This document shows positions 18,816 to 27,855 of a stretch of DNA of 64,000 nt, one piece after another. The stretch spans positions 1 to 64,000 of the forward strand of contig NZ_MKKC01000069.1 in NCBI RefSeq assembly GCF_001942255.1, given 5' to 3'. The DNA is from Nocardiopsis sp. CNR-923. Lineage in GTDB: Bacteria; Actinomycetota; Actinomycetes; Streptosporangiales; Streptosporangiaceae. The number at the start of each line of letters is the position of its first letter. The stretch's first letter is position 1. Made by a program: the position numbers and the translations under genes. The notes under the pieces are model-generated. The model searched no databases. It was given only the letters and a program-made list of their open reading frames with translations, and was not told the origin of the DNA.

Positions 18816-20123
18816 GTGACGGGCAACACCACCCCGGCGGTGACGCGTCGGTTCGGCATCGGACTGATGGCGCTGGCGCTCGCGGCCACTGCCTGCACCT
18901 CTGGGGAGGCCGAGCCGCAGAGCAGCGAGGACTCCGCCGTCGGCCCGGATCCCATGGCGTTGACCATCACCCCGGAGGACGGCGGGACCGAGGTCGCGCC
19001 GAACTCGCCCGTCCGTGTGACCACCGAGAGCGGCGTCATCACCGACGTCCAGGTCGAGCAGACCGTCGTCAGCGAGGCCTCCCTCACCAGCGCGGAGGAG
19101 GACGACTCCAGCCTCCTCGCCATGACCGGGACCCTCGACGAGGACGAGACCGAATGGGTCAGCGACTGGACCCTGGCCCCCGGCTCCGAGGTCGTCGTCA
19201 CCGCCACCGCGGCCAACGCGGCCGGTGAGGAGACCGAACTCGTCCAGCAGTTCAGCACCCTGGACGCCACCCCCGGGCAGCGCCTCGAACTGGACACCTA
19301 CACCACCTTCCCGAGCAGCGGCGACACGGTGGGCGTCGGCATGCCCGTGGTCGTCGGCTTCGACCTGCCCGTGACCAACAAGGAGCAGGTGGAGAGCGCG
19401 ATGGAGGTGACCGCGGACCAGGAGATCGCGGGCGCCTGGAACTGGGTGTCGGACCAGCAGGCGGTCTTCCGCCCCCAGGAGTACTGGGAGCCGCACCAGG
19501 AGGTGACCGTCGACCTCCACCTGGCCGGGGTCGAGGCCTCCGAGGGCGTCTACGGTGTCCGCGACTACCAGATCGACTTCGAGGTCGGCCGGGAGCTCAT
19601 CTTGACGATGAACGTCCCCGACCACGAGATGGCCGTCACCATCGACGGTGAGCAGGACCGCGTCATCGAGGTGAGCAACGGCGACGGCAGCAGCCGGATG
19701 TACACCACCACCACCGGGACCCACGTGCTCATGGAGCGCTACGAGGAGCTGACCATGGACTCGGCGACCCTCGGCATCCCCGACGACTCCCCGGACGCCT
19801 ACCAGGTGGACGTCCAGTACGCCGTCCGCACCTCCAGCAGCGGTGAGTTCCTCCACGAGGCCTCCTACAACGGCAACATCGGCTCGGCGAACACCTCCCA
19901 CGGGTGCACCAACCTGCGGATGGACGACGCCCGGTGGATCTTCGAGAACACCCTCATGGGCGACGTCCTGGAGACCACCGGGACCGATCGCGACCTGGAG
20001 TGGAACAACGGCTGGGGCTACTGGCAGATGTCCTGGGACGAGTGGCTGGCGGCCAGCCTGACCGGTGAGCAGACCACCGACGGCTCCGGCACCTCCGGCT
20101 CCCCCCACGGCGAGGGCCTGTGA
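18816..20123 (+). CDS. L,D-transpeptidase lipoprotein (LdtMt2-like)
   Basis: A 435-residue cell-wall cross-linking enzyme forming 3-3 links. The signal ends at lipobox ATAC (Cys27). Two Ig-like domains follow, then a YkuD catalytic domain with motif SHGCTNLR; catalytic Cys364 with His362 beside it, and the C-terminal cap WNNGWGYWQMSWDEWLAAS typical of mycobacterial Ldt proteins. GTG 18816 has GGAGG eight bases upstream and gives a normal lipoprotein leader. A perfect 20-bp stem terminator follows the stop. Confidence 0.93.
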   Translation: MTGNTTPAVTRRFGIGLMALALAATACTSGEAEPQSSEDSAVGPDPMALTITPEDGGTEVAPNSPVRVTTESGVITDVQVEQTVVSEASLTSAEEDDSSLLAMTGTLDEDETEWVSDWTLAPGSEVVVTATAANAAGEETELVQQFSTLDATPGQRLELDTYTTFPSSGDTVGVGMPVVVGFDLPVTNKEQVESAMEVTADQEIAGAWNWVSDQQAVFRPQEYWEPHQEVTVDLHLAGVEASEGVYGVRDYQIDFEVGRELILTMNVPDHEMAVTIDGEQDRVIEVSNGDGSSRMYTTTTGTHVLMERYEELTMDSATLGIPDDSPDAYQVDVQYAVRTSSSGEFLHEASYNGNIGSANTSHGCTNLRMDDARWIFENTLMGDVLETTGTDRDLEWNNGWGYWQMSWDEWLAASLTGEQTTDGSGTSGSPHGEGL

Positions 20124-20127
20124 CCGA

Positions 20128-20170
20128 CGGGCGAGGGGCGGCGGGACACGGTCCCGCCGCCCCTCGCCCG
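20128..20170. terminator. 20-bp stem terminator after the L,D-transpeptidase gene
   Basis: The arm 20128-20147 pairs perfectly with 20151-20170 around the 3-nt loop ACG. It is one of the strongest hairpins in the window. Confidence 0.88.
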
Positions 20171-20294
20171 TTCCCGGACGGGTTCCGCCGTGCCGGGACG
20201 CGGCGCCGCCTGGAGCGGGCGGCGCCTCTCCTGGCGGCGCCGCGCCGCCCGCGTCATGGCGGCGAGCGCACGGCCCCTCGCGGGGAGGCCAGCG

Positions 20295-20537
20295 TCACCA
20301 GGCGCGCACTCCGCCGATCGGTGCGGGCAGGCGCTCGTTGAGCCAGGTCCACGTGCCGTCGTTCTCGGTGAAGCGGCGCTGCACGCGGTCGATGCCGTGC
20401 AGCGGGTTGGTGAACACCTCGCGCCACGATCCGGCGGCGCGCTCCTCCAGGTAGAGGCAGTGGGCGTCGGTGCGCATGCGCATGGCCTGGAGCGTGTGGG
20501 AGGAGCCGTCGTTGAGGTGGATGCGGTAATGGGCCAT
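20295..20537 (-). CDS. small conserved protein of unknown function
   Basis: An 80-residue protein starting MAHYRIHLNDGSSHTLQAM and containing HCLYLEERAAGSWREVF, GIDRVQRRF and TWTWLNERLPAPIGGVRAW. The composition is that of a folded, beta-rich small protein, and GGGAT precedes the ATG. I do not recognise a characterised family. No operon partner. Confidence 0.6.
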   Translation of the reverse strand: MAHYRIHLNDGSSHTLQAMRMRTDAHCLYLEERAAGSWREVFTNPLHGIDRVQRRFTENDGTWTWLNERLPAPIGGVRAW

Positions 20538-20916
20538 GGGAATCCCCTGGGTCTGGTCTCGTCAACGTAGGACGGCGTGTCCCGGAACGAACGCGGCGCG
20601 CCGTGCGCGCGTGGTTGGGCCAGTTTCCCGGGGCGCGTGGCCGCATTGTTGCCCGAGGGCCACGAGAATCGCTGAAGGGTGGCGGCGAGAATGCCGAGAC
20701 CCGGAATGCTCCGGGGAACGGGTGCGGGTGCCGGGGCACCGTACTGTCCGCGTTCCCGGACTCTACTCCTGTGACGGGCCGTGCGGAGCCGAACAACGGG
20801 TTTACCGCAGGCGAATTCTCCTCCTCGCGACTTTGGATGGGGAGAAAGCGCTGTCAAGTCACATGTGCGAGGTCTATAACTCCATATGACCTTTCTTGAT
20901 CAGTGTCGGATCCCGA

Positions 20917-21070
20917 TCAGGCGTTGATCCCGCCGTTCACGTCGATCGCGGACCCCGTCACGAACCGTCCACCGGGGCCCGCCTGGTGGACCACCGTGTC
21001 CGCGATCTCCTCGGGACGGTCGAACCGGCCCAGCGGGACGAGGGACCGGATCCCGTCCGCGTCGGGGCCG
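20917..21070 (-). pseudogene. C-terminal remnant of a short-chain dehydrogenase/reductase
   Basis: Read on the minus strand this encodes DGIRSLVPLGRFDRPEEIAD, then TVVHQAGPGGRFVTGSAIDV and NGGINA-stop, the unmistakable last 45 or so residues of an SDR oxidoreductase. The frame is closed by a stop upstream, and the Rossmann fold and catalytic YxxxK part are absent. The homology breaks off at about 21065, where the remnant of a MarR gene begins on the other strand. Confidence 0.8.
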
Positions 21071-21227
21071 TCTCACGGGCTGCGCGGTCGAGCCCACCCC
21101 GGAGGGGCGGGCGGCACTGCGCGACGCCGCACCGGGCCACGTGGCGCAGGCGCGCCGAGTGGTCTTCGACGCCCCGCCCGCCCGCGTGGCGCCCCGACAC
21201 GCCGTCCAGCCCTTACACACGCTCTGA
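21063..21227 (+). pseudogene. C-terminal remnant of a MarR-family regulator
   Basis: The plus strand reads GRLTGCAVEPTPEGRAALRD, then AAPGHVAQARRVVFDAPPAR and a TGA at 21225-21227. TPEGRAAL and the dimerisation helix around HVAQARRVVFD are the typical end of a MarR protein; the DNA-binding part is missing. Together with the SDR remnant it looks like a divergent SDR/MarR pair that lost both 5' halves and the shared promoter in one deletion. Confidence 0.72.
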
Positions 21228-21385
21228 CCAGCGCCGACGTCGGCTGGGTTACGTCTGATTCGACACCATACGTGATCGACTGGACACGAATGCACATGTG
21301 GTTTCTCGGGAAAGGGTTGCAGCCTCAAGCATCCGTTTCGCGGCTCCCTTCCCGAGACGCCCGCGACACGGAAGCAGGAAGTTCC

Positions 21386-21811
21386 ATGAGTCGACAGTCG
21401 TCCGGTCTGAGCGTCAGCGACTTCACCAGCCTTCTCGCCCGCCTCGTCGTCGGCGGGGTCTTCGTCTACCACGGTTGGCCCAAGCTGATGGACCCCGTCG
21501 GCACCGCCGAGGGCTTCGGGGCACTGGGGATTCCCATGCCCGAGGTCGCTGCCGTCGTCGGCGGGCTCGTCGAGGTCGGCGGCGGGATCGGGCTCATCAT
21601 CGGGTTCCTGCTGCCCCTCGCCGGGATCCTCCTGGCCCTCCAGATGGTCGGCGCCTACGTCTTCGCGCACGCCGGCCAGGCGTTCTCGGAGTGGGAGGCG
21701 GTCCTGGTAATCGGCGCCGCGGCCCTGGCCCTCGGTTTCGCCGGCGGGCGCTTCGCCCTGGACCGGATCATGCCGTGGGGGCGACGCCGGCGCGGGGACG
21801 ACCTGGCGTAG
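21386..21811 (+). CDS. DoxX-family membrane protein
   Basis: A 141-residue protein with four predicted transmembrane helices. LLARLVVGGVFVYHGWPKLMD and the GLVEVGGGIGLIIGFLLPLAGI segment are DoxX signatures. Members act as small integral membrane subunits in oxidative or thiol stress contexts; the role here is not known. ATG 21386 is the first start giving the family N-terminus; a longer in-frame start runs over the MarR remnant and is unlikely. Confidence 0.87.
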   Translation: MSRQSSGLSVSDFTSLLARLVVGGVFVYHGWPKLMDPVGTAEGFGALGIPMPEVAAVVGGLVEVGGGIGLIIGFLLPLAGILLALQMVGAYVFAHAGQAFSEWEAVLVIGAAALALGFAGGRFALDRIMPWGRRRRGDDLA

Positions 21812-22027
21812 CCGGACCGATCGCCGGCCCCGGTCCGTCTACCATGGAAAACGGGCGGCCCGGGGCACTTCTCTACTCAATTCACCATTCGGGTCGGCTG
21901 CTATAAGGATTTGTGTGTTGTGGGTCTTTCGGATCAGTAGGTAGAATCAGACGAATCCACGTCGACAGCGAGGTGGAAACGACCTCCGTCCTCCGTTTCC
22001 CTCCTCCCGGGCCGAACGGGAGCCTGA

Positions 22028-22990
22028 TTGTCCCACCTGGCCGCATATCCGCCGCACCAGAATGCCGCTGACTGGCAACTGCGCGTCACCGACCGGAACG
22101 GATCCGTCCTCCACGGGGCGGGGGTCCTGGTCACCCCCCACCACCTGGTCACGTGCGCGCACGTCGTCCGAGCCGCCGTCGCCGACGCGGGCCCCGGAAG
22201 CCGGGTGCGCGTGGACGCCCCGCGCGGAGCACAAGGATGGACCGCCGCCGCCGAGGTCGTTGCGGACGGGTGGTGGTGGAAGGACGCCAGCCCCTGGGAC
22301 GTGGCGGTCCTGCGGCTCGATCGCCCCGCCCCGGCCCGCCCGGCGGTGCTCGCCCGACCGCCGCGGATCGGCGACCGCGTCCGCGTCGTCGGCTTCTCCC
22401 AGTCGCCCTCCGGCCGTTGGGTCAGCGGGAGCGTCGCGGGATCCGGCGGCAGTCACCCCGAGTACGTCCAGATCGACACCGAACCCGGCGCGGGAACCGC
22501 CTTCACGCGTGGCTTCAGCGGCGGCGGTGTCCGAGAGCAGTGTACGGACGCCCTTGTGGGCATCGTGTGTGAGGCGGCCACCGAAGGCAGGCTGGGCTGG
22601 ATGATTCCCATGTCGGAGATCCGCCCCGTGTGGGAGTCGGACCGGACGGCCCCGCCTCCCGCGCCCGTCGACACGGCGCTCCGGCCCGATCCCGACGCGG
22701 CACGCGGGGCGGTCACCGCCACCGCCCTGGCCATGGCCGACCTGGACACGCTCCTGTCCCCCGACCAGCGCCGGGCGTTCCACCAGGGGCTCGACCGGCG
22801 ACTGCGCGTGCGCGTGCGCCTCGACCAGGATCCGCGCACCTTCGCCGCGCACCTGGTCCGTCTGGCCCACCACGAGTTCGACCTCCTCGCCGAGGTCCTG
22901 GACCTGCTCGACACGTGGGAGGAAGGGGGCGCGTCCATGCGCCGCGTCCGTGACGCGGCGGCACCCCTGCTGGAGTGGGGACCCGGGTGA
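22028..22990 (+). CDS. trypsin-like serine protease with effector-associated C-terminal domain
   Basis: A 320-residue protein without a signal peptide, so cytoplasmic. The first 200 residues are a trypsin-like domain with the full triad: His45 in TCAHVV, Asp91 in WDVAVL and Ser164 in GFSGGG. A Pro-rich linker (about 200-215) leads to a helical domain (MADLDTLLSPDQRRAFHQGL through DTWEEGGAS), resembling the effector-associated adaptor domains of bacterial conflict systems. The start is TTG 22028 with GGGAG five bases upstream. It overlaps the next gene by four bases (GTGA) and opens the 22-31 kb island; the protease is the probable effector. Confidence 0.82.
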   Translation: MSHLAAYPPHQNAADWQLRVTDRNGSVLHGAGVLVTPHHLVTCAHVVRAAVADAGPGSRVRVDAPRGAQGWTAAAEVVADGWWWKDASPWDVAVLRLDRPAPARPAVLARPPRIGDRVRVVGFSQSPSGRWVSGSVAGSGGSHPEYVQIDTEPGAGTAFTRGFSGGGVREQCTDALVGIVCEAATEGRLGWMIPMSEIRPVWESDRTAPPPAPVDTALRPDPDAARGAVTATALAMADLDTLLSPDQRRAFHQGLDRRLRVRVRLDQDPRTFAAHLVRLAHHEFDLLAEVLDLLDTWEEGGASMRRVRDAAAPLLEWGPG

Positions 22991-24464
22991 ACGCGCGGGA
23001 CGTCGAGCGTCTGGCGCGCGCGCTGTGCGACGTCGAACACGTCTACTCGCCGAGGCACCGGGAACAACTGGTGCAGTACCTGCCCAGCGCCGTCCGCCGA
23101 AGCGCCGACCTCTCCGGGGAGGCCTCCGTCTTCGCCCGTGCGCTCGTCCGGCGCTGCCACCAGCACCGGCGCCTCGGCTGCCTGGTGCGCTGGGTGCTCT
23201 ACCTGGAGGACCGGGGCCGGAGCGCGCTGGCGGCGGCCGACGCGGCCCGCCCGCTGCTCGTCGAGGAGGAGTACGAACTGCTCGTGCAGCACCTCGACGT
23301 CCGTGACCCGTGCGACGTGGGCACCGTCCGGGAAGATCTGTCCGGAGTCCCCTTCGACCAGGTCGAGGCGGTCTTCGAGCGCGTCCGTCCGGCGACCTTC
23401 CGAGTCGACACCCCCGAGCCGGTCACGGTCTGGGACGCCTCGTGGACCTCGCCGAACGCCCCGCGCCGAGGGGCGGGGAGCCGCCGGTGGCCCTCTTCTG
23501 CGCCGACGTCGCCCGCGACCTCAGGACGGCGAGCACGGGGCTGCTCAAGGACTGGGGCCGCGGCCTGCGCCCGTCCGACTCGCCGGGGTCGGCGCCAGGG
23601 GAGGCGTCCGGGGAGGCGCCTGTGCCGGAGCGCCCGGCGCGGTTGGTCGTGCGAGTCGGCCGGGGCACGCGGCGCGACCGCTACGACGTGGAGCACTGGA
23701 CGGTGCTCAGCCAGCGCGGTGGCGGGGAACCGGAGTTCTGCGACCACGACCTCCAGGCCGACGTCGCGCCGGACATGATCGGGGCGTGGGTCGGCCTGAT
23801 GCTCAGCCGGATGGAGGCCGACCCACGGGTGGCGCACCACGGCGGCAGGCGGGTCGAACTGGTCGCTCCCCTGCCTCTCCTCGACCGCCTCCAGGCGGAG
23901 GGCTGGCAGCGGGACGCCACCGGCGGCGCCCCGCTCGGCGCCCGCGCGGAGGTGGTGTACCGGGCGGAGGAGTTGCTTCCGGACCACGCGGGCCGTGACC
24001 TGTGGGGCACGTGCGTCAACAGGTGGCGTCAGCTGGAATCGAATGGCGAGGCGCTCGCACTCGACGAGTACCACGACCGGGGAATGGACGACGAACCGCT
24101 TCCGGAACGGCTGCGGGACGACCGGGTGATCGTGCTGTCGGTTCCCTCGCGTCTGAACCATTGGTATACACAGGTATGGTCGGCGATTACGCTTGGGGTT
24201 CCGGTTGTGGTCTGGCGTTCCTCGGAATTCGGTCGGGGAATCGGATCATGGCTGAATCCGGTTCGTGTGGGGCGGGAGGTGACCGTGACCTTGGAGGAAA
24301 TCCGCGCGCTCCCCGAAGTTCTCCACAGCTCTCGTTCCGGACGCGTGTCACCGAGTGAGAGCGGGTACATCGAGGGCAGTCTGGAGATCGCCGTCATCTA
24401 CAACGACCCCTTTCCGGTACTGCCGGAACCCCCTCCGCAACTGTCCACAGACAGCATCCGATAG
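22987..24464 (+). CDS. VMAP-like protein (vWA-MoxR-associated) with N-terminal adaptor domain (frame broken at 23439)
   Basis: About 492 residues after repair. The N-terminal 95 residues (NARDVERLARALCDVEHVYS) form a helical adaptor domain comparable with the end of the protease, suggesting homotypic pairing. The C-terminal part (VALFCADVARDL, then DRVIVLSVPSRLNHWYTQVW) corresponds to the VMAP C-terminal domain of ternary protease/MoxR/vWA conflict systems. The first frame continues to 23778 as compositionally odd sequence; one missing base at 23439/23440 (GAC GCC nTC GTG GAC CTC) restores LVDLAERPAP. No enzymatic motif is visible; the likely role is scaffold between effector and NTPase. Confidence 0.72.
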
Positions 24465-24494
24465 CCCCCGTGGGCGCGGCTCGAAGGGCACGCC

Positions 24495-25658
24495 ATGACC
24501 ACACCCCCCGAGACGGGGTCAGTCGACTCCGCGCGGACGGTCCCGGACTGGTGGATCTTCCATGGCACCGGTCAGCCCCGCGGCCACCTCGACCTGGCCG
24601 CCCAGCTGCCGCCACCGCCGCCGTGGCGCGCCTACGGGGGTGAGCCGGACCCGGGCGCCCCGCCGCCGCACGACCACTCGTCCGACGAGGACACCGCCCG
24701 TGTGCTCGGCCGGGCGCGGTCACGGGTGTCGGCGGTCCCGCTCGGCCCCCGGCGCCGACGCCTGCTCGACCGGGTCAACGCCGCCATCCTGCTGCGCCGT
24801 CCGCTCCTGCTCACCGGTCCGCCCGGGGTCGGGAAGTCGAGTCTGGCGCACCAGATCGCCCGGGAACTCGGGTTGGGGCGCGTCCTGCGGTGGGCGGTCA
24901 ACAGCCGGACCACCGCCACCGAGGGCCTCTACGTCTACGACCCCCTGACCCAGATCCACGACCTCAACGTGGAGGGCGCGCGCCGCCGCGCCCTCGGTAC
25001 GGTGGACCGCCGCTACGGCGCGGACGGCGACCCCGTCGAGGCGCACCTGCGCTCCAGCGCCGAGTCCATCGGCCGCTACCTCGCCCTGGGCCCCCTGGGC
25101 ACGGCCTTCCTGCCGACGAGGTCGCCGCGGGTGCTGCTGGTGGACGACTTCGACCTCGGCGACTTCGACCTCGCGGGCGACCTCCTCGACCTGTTCGAGA
25201 ACGGCGGCTACCGCATCCCCGAACTCGCCCGGCTGGCGGGCGTCGCCGAGTCGGTCGAGGTCGCCACCGACGACCCCGACCGCACCGCCCGCGTCACCCG
25301 CGGCGAGGTCCTGTGCTCGGCCTTCCCCATCACGGTCGTGACCTGCAACAGCGACCGCGACCTCCCGCCTGCCTTCCTGCGCCGCTGTGTCCCGGTGCAC
25401 ATGGAGCTGCCGGACGCCGACGAGCTGGTGTCGCTGGTCGCCGGGCACTTCGATGGAGCCACACCGCCGGGGACTCGGGCCCTGGTCACCGAGTTCCTGC
25501 GCCGGATCGCCGACGGTCACCAGCTCTCCGTCGACCAGTTGCTCAACGCCGTGCACCTGGTCGGAACCGTGGACGGGGCGGGCACGGCGCCCGGCCCGGA
25601 GCAGGTGGAGCACTTCTGCGACCTGCTGTGGCACCGTCTCACGGAAACCGCGGGATGA
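24495..25658 (+). CDS. MoxR-type AAA+ ATPase
   Basis: A 387-residue AAA+ ATPase. After a Pro-rich N-terminal stretch of about 85 residues come Walker A GPPGVGKSS (108-116), Walker B VLLVDDFD (Asp217, Asp218), sensor-1 in VVTCNSDRDLPPAF and the arginine finger region FLRRCVP. This is the MoxR arrangement, an ATP-driven remodeller acting with a vWA protein. It lies 30 bp after the VMAP-like gene and overlaps the vWA-like gene by four bases (ATGA at 25655), which fits stoichiometric production of a three-part NTPase module. Confidence 0.87.
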   Translation: MTTPPETGSVDSARTVPDWWIFHGTGQPRGHLDLAAQLPPPPPWRAYGGEPDPGAPPPHDHSSDEDTARVLGRARSRVSAVPLGPRRRRLLDRVNAAILLRRPLLLTGPPGVGKSSLAHQIARELGLGRVLRWAVNSRTTATEGLYVYDPLTQIHDLNVEGARRRALGTVDRRYGADGDPVEAHLRSSAESIGRYLALGPLGTAFLPTRSPRVLLVDDFDLGDFDLAGDLLDLFENGGYRIPELARLAGVAESVEVATDDPDRTARVTRGEVLCSAFPITVVTCNSDRDLPPAFLRRCVPVHMELPDADELVSLVAGHFDGATPPGTRALVTEFLRRIADGHQLSVDQLLNAVHLVGTVDGAGTAPGPEQVEHFCDLLWHRLTETAG

Positions 25659-27839
25659 GCCCCCGCGCGGAGTACGGGAGCGACGGCCCCCGGGGGCGCG
25701 GCGACCGGGCCGACCCGTGGCCCGAGGCGTTCGGGGCGCACGCGACCGACCTCGCGGACGCGGTGTTCCTCGCCGCGCTGCGCCGGGCCCGTGCGGACAC
25801 GCGGCGGCGCGAACCCCCCCGCGACGCCGACGAGGAACCGCCCCACCCGGTGACGGAGTCCGGCCGCGACCCGGCCGCGGGTTCGGCGGAGGGCGGTGGC
25901 GAGAGGGCGGACGCGAGCACGTGGGAAGTCGATGCCGCGCCCTCCGGCGTCGGGGACGGGACACGACCGGGCCACCGGTGGCCGCGTCCGGTGAGCCCAG
26001 GACGGCGGAGCAGCCAGCGATATCTGGGGCCGAGGCGTCCGGAACGGCGGGCCCGCGAGCGTCCGGAACGCCGCCGCGGCCGCCGCTGGGCACGCCGGTC
26101 GACACGGTGCATCTTCCCGGCGACGCGCCGCCCGGCGGGGAGCCGTGGTCCTGGTTCGGCGCGGGTGAGGGCTCCCTGAAGGAGCGCCAGGAGTTCCTCG
26201 CGGCTCTGCGCCCGTTCAACCTCCGCCTGCCTCAGGGGCCGAGCGACCAGGTCGATCTGGTCGGCACCGCGCGCGACTACGCCCGTGACCTGCTCGCCGC
26301 CGCGCACGGGCCGGGGGCCGGCCAGGAGGGGCGGGGGGTTCCGATCGTCCCGCGGCTGCGGGCGCGCTCGCTGCGGGCGGTGGACCTGGTGCTCATCGTG
26401 GACGACGGGGTCACCATGCTGTTCCACCGGGGTGTGGCGCGCGCTTCTCCCGGCTGGCCCGGGACAGCGGCGTGTTCCGGTCGATGCGCGAGCTGCGCTT
26501 CGACTCCGGCCGCGGGGGCACCCCCGACCTGCGGGAAACCGGTGACCGGCCGTGCGCGCTCGGGGCGCCGCCGCGCACGGGGACGCGGGTCGTGCTGGTG
26601 CTCACCGACGGGCTCGGCACGGCCTGGCGGGCCCGCGCGTTCCAGGAGTGGCTCGCCGCGGTCTCCGGTCAGGGCGCGGTCGCGATCCTGCACCTGCTGC
26701 GCCCGCAGCTGTGGCGGCGTGGCGCGCTGCGCACGGTGCCCACCGAGCTGAGCGTGTGCGCGCCCGCCGGGCCCGGCCGCCCCAACACGGACTACGTGCG
26801 CGAACGGGCGATCACCCGGGCCGACGAGGAGGACCGGCCGCTGACCGGGACGGTCGTGCCCGTGCTGCCGCTGCGGCCGGACGCCGTCCACGCCTGGGCG
26901 TCCTTCGTCATGGGGCGCGACCGCGGTCGCCTGTGGGTCCACGCCGCGGAGTTCCCCGCCGAGGAGGAGCACCGGAGCGCGCGGGCCCCGGCACCCGCCG
27001 GGGGGCCTCCTCCGGGGGAGCCGGCGGCTGCGCGGGCAGGGTCGGACGCCGCGCCGCCGGGCCCTGGTGACGTCCCGCCGACCGGAACCGCGGGAGTCCC
27101 GGACCCCGGCGGTGCGCCCGTCCCCGGGCGGGCGGGCGGACCAGGCGCCGGCGGCGACCGGGCCTTCGACCCCGTCCGGGCCGTGCGCGGCTTCCACCAG
27201 ACCGCCACCCGCGACGCCTTCGAGCTCGCGGTCGCCCTGGCGGCGGTCCCGCTCGTCCCGAGCATGGTGGGCGCGGTGTGCGAGGAGGTCTTCGGCGGCC
27301 CCACACCCTCGGAACTGACCGAGGTCTACTTCAGCGGGCTCGTCACGCGGCGCCCGGACCCCGACGATACCGGGGCCGACGCGCAGGGTTGGGAGTTCCG
27401 CGAGGGTGTGCGGGAGGCGCTGCTGTCGCTGGGCGGGAGGGTGCCGGACATCAGGCGGATGCTCGGACTGGCCGCCCAGCGCCTCGGCCGGGTCGACCCC
27501 TGGTTCGGCGACCTCGCCCGGATGCTCCAGGGGCAGCGCGTGGAACGGTCGGACCTTCCCGGGGCCTCCCGCCGCTGGGTGAATTCGATGAAACCCGCGA
27601 TGGAGAGCATCTCGCTCTACCGCAATGACGCGGGTTCGATCGACATGTACGCCGACGCCCTTTCCGGGTCCACGGAAAGGCGTGAACCAGGGCCCTCGGG
27701 AGTCGCCGTCCCGTGGGGCGCTGGTCTACATCTGCGCAGGATCCCGGATCTGCGCACGCGACCACGGGCGACACGGGGAAAACGCGGAACCCTGCACACA
27801 GTTCCGTCCCTTCGGGCGAAGAGAATGGTATGTCCATAA
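25655..27839 (+). CDS. SAV_2336-type/vWA-like protein (two frame breaks, near 25965 and at 26444)
   Basis: About 728 residues after repair. The N-terminal region up to about residue 110 is Arg/Asp/Pro-rich and disordered. The conserved part begins with EPWSWFGAGEG and continues LRARSLRAVDLVLIVDDGVT, then VFRSMRELRFDSGRGG and VVLVLTDGLGTAWR, the strand-turn pattern of a vWA fold. The MIDAS motif DxSxS is degenerate (DDGVT). The C-terminal third has a helical domain (FELAVALAAVPLVPSMVGAV). Both breaks need one added base, the second in GCG CGC GCn TTC TCC. The partner role for the MoxR ATPase is inferred from order and family. Confidence 0.68.
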
Positions 27840-27855
27840 TCCCGTCAAGTGGGGA

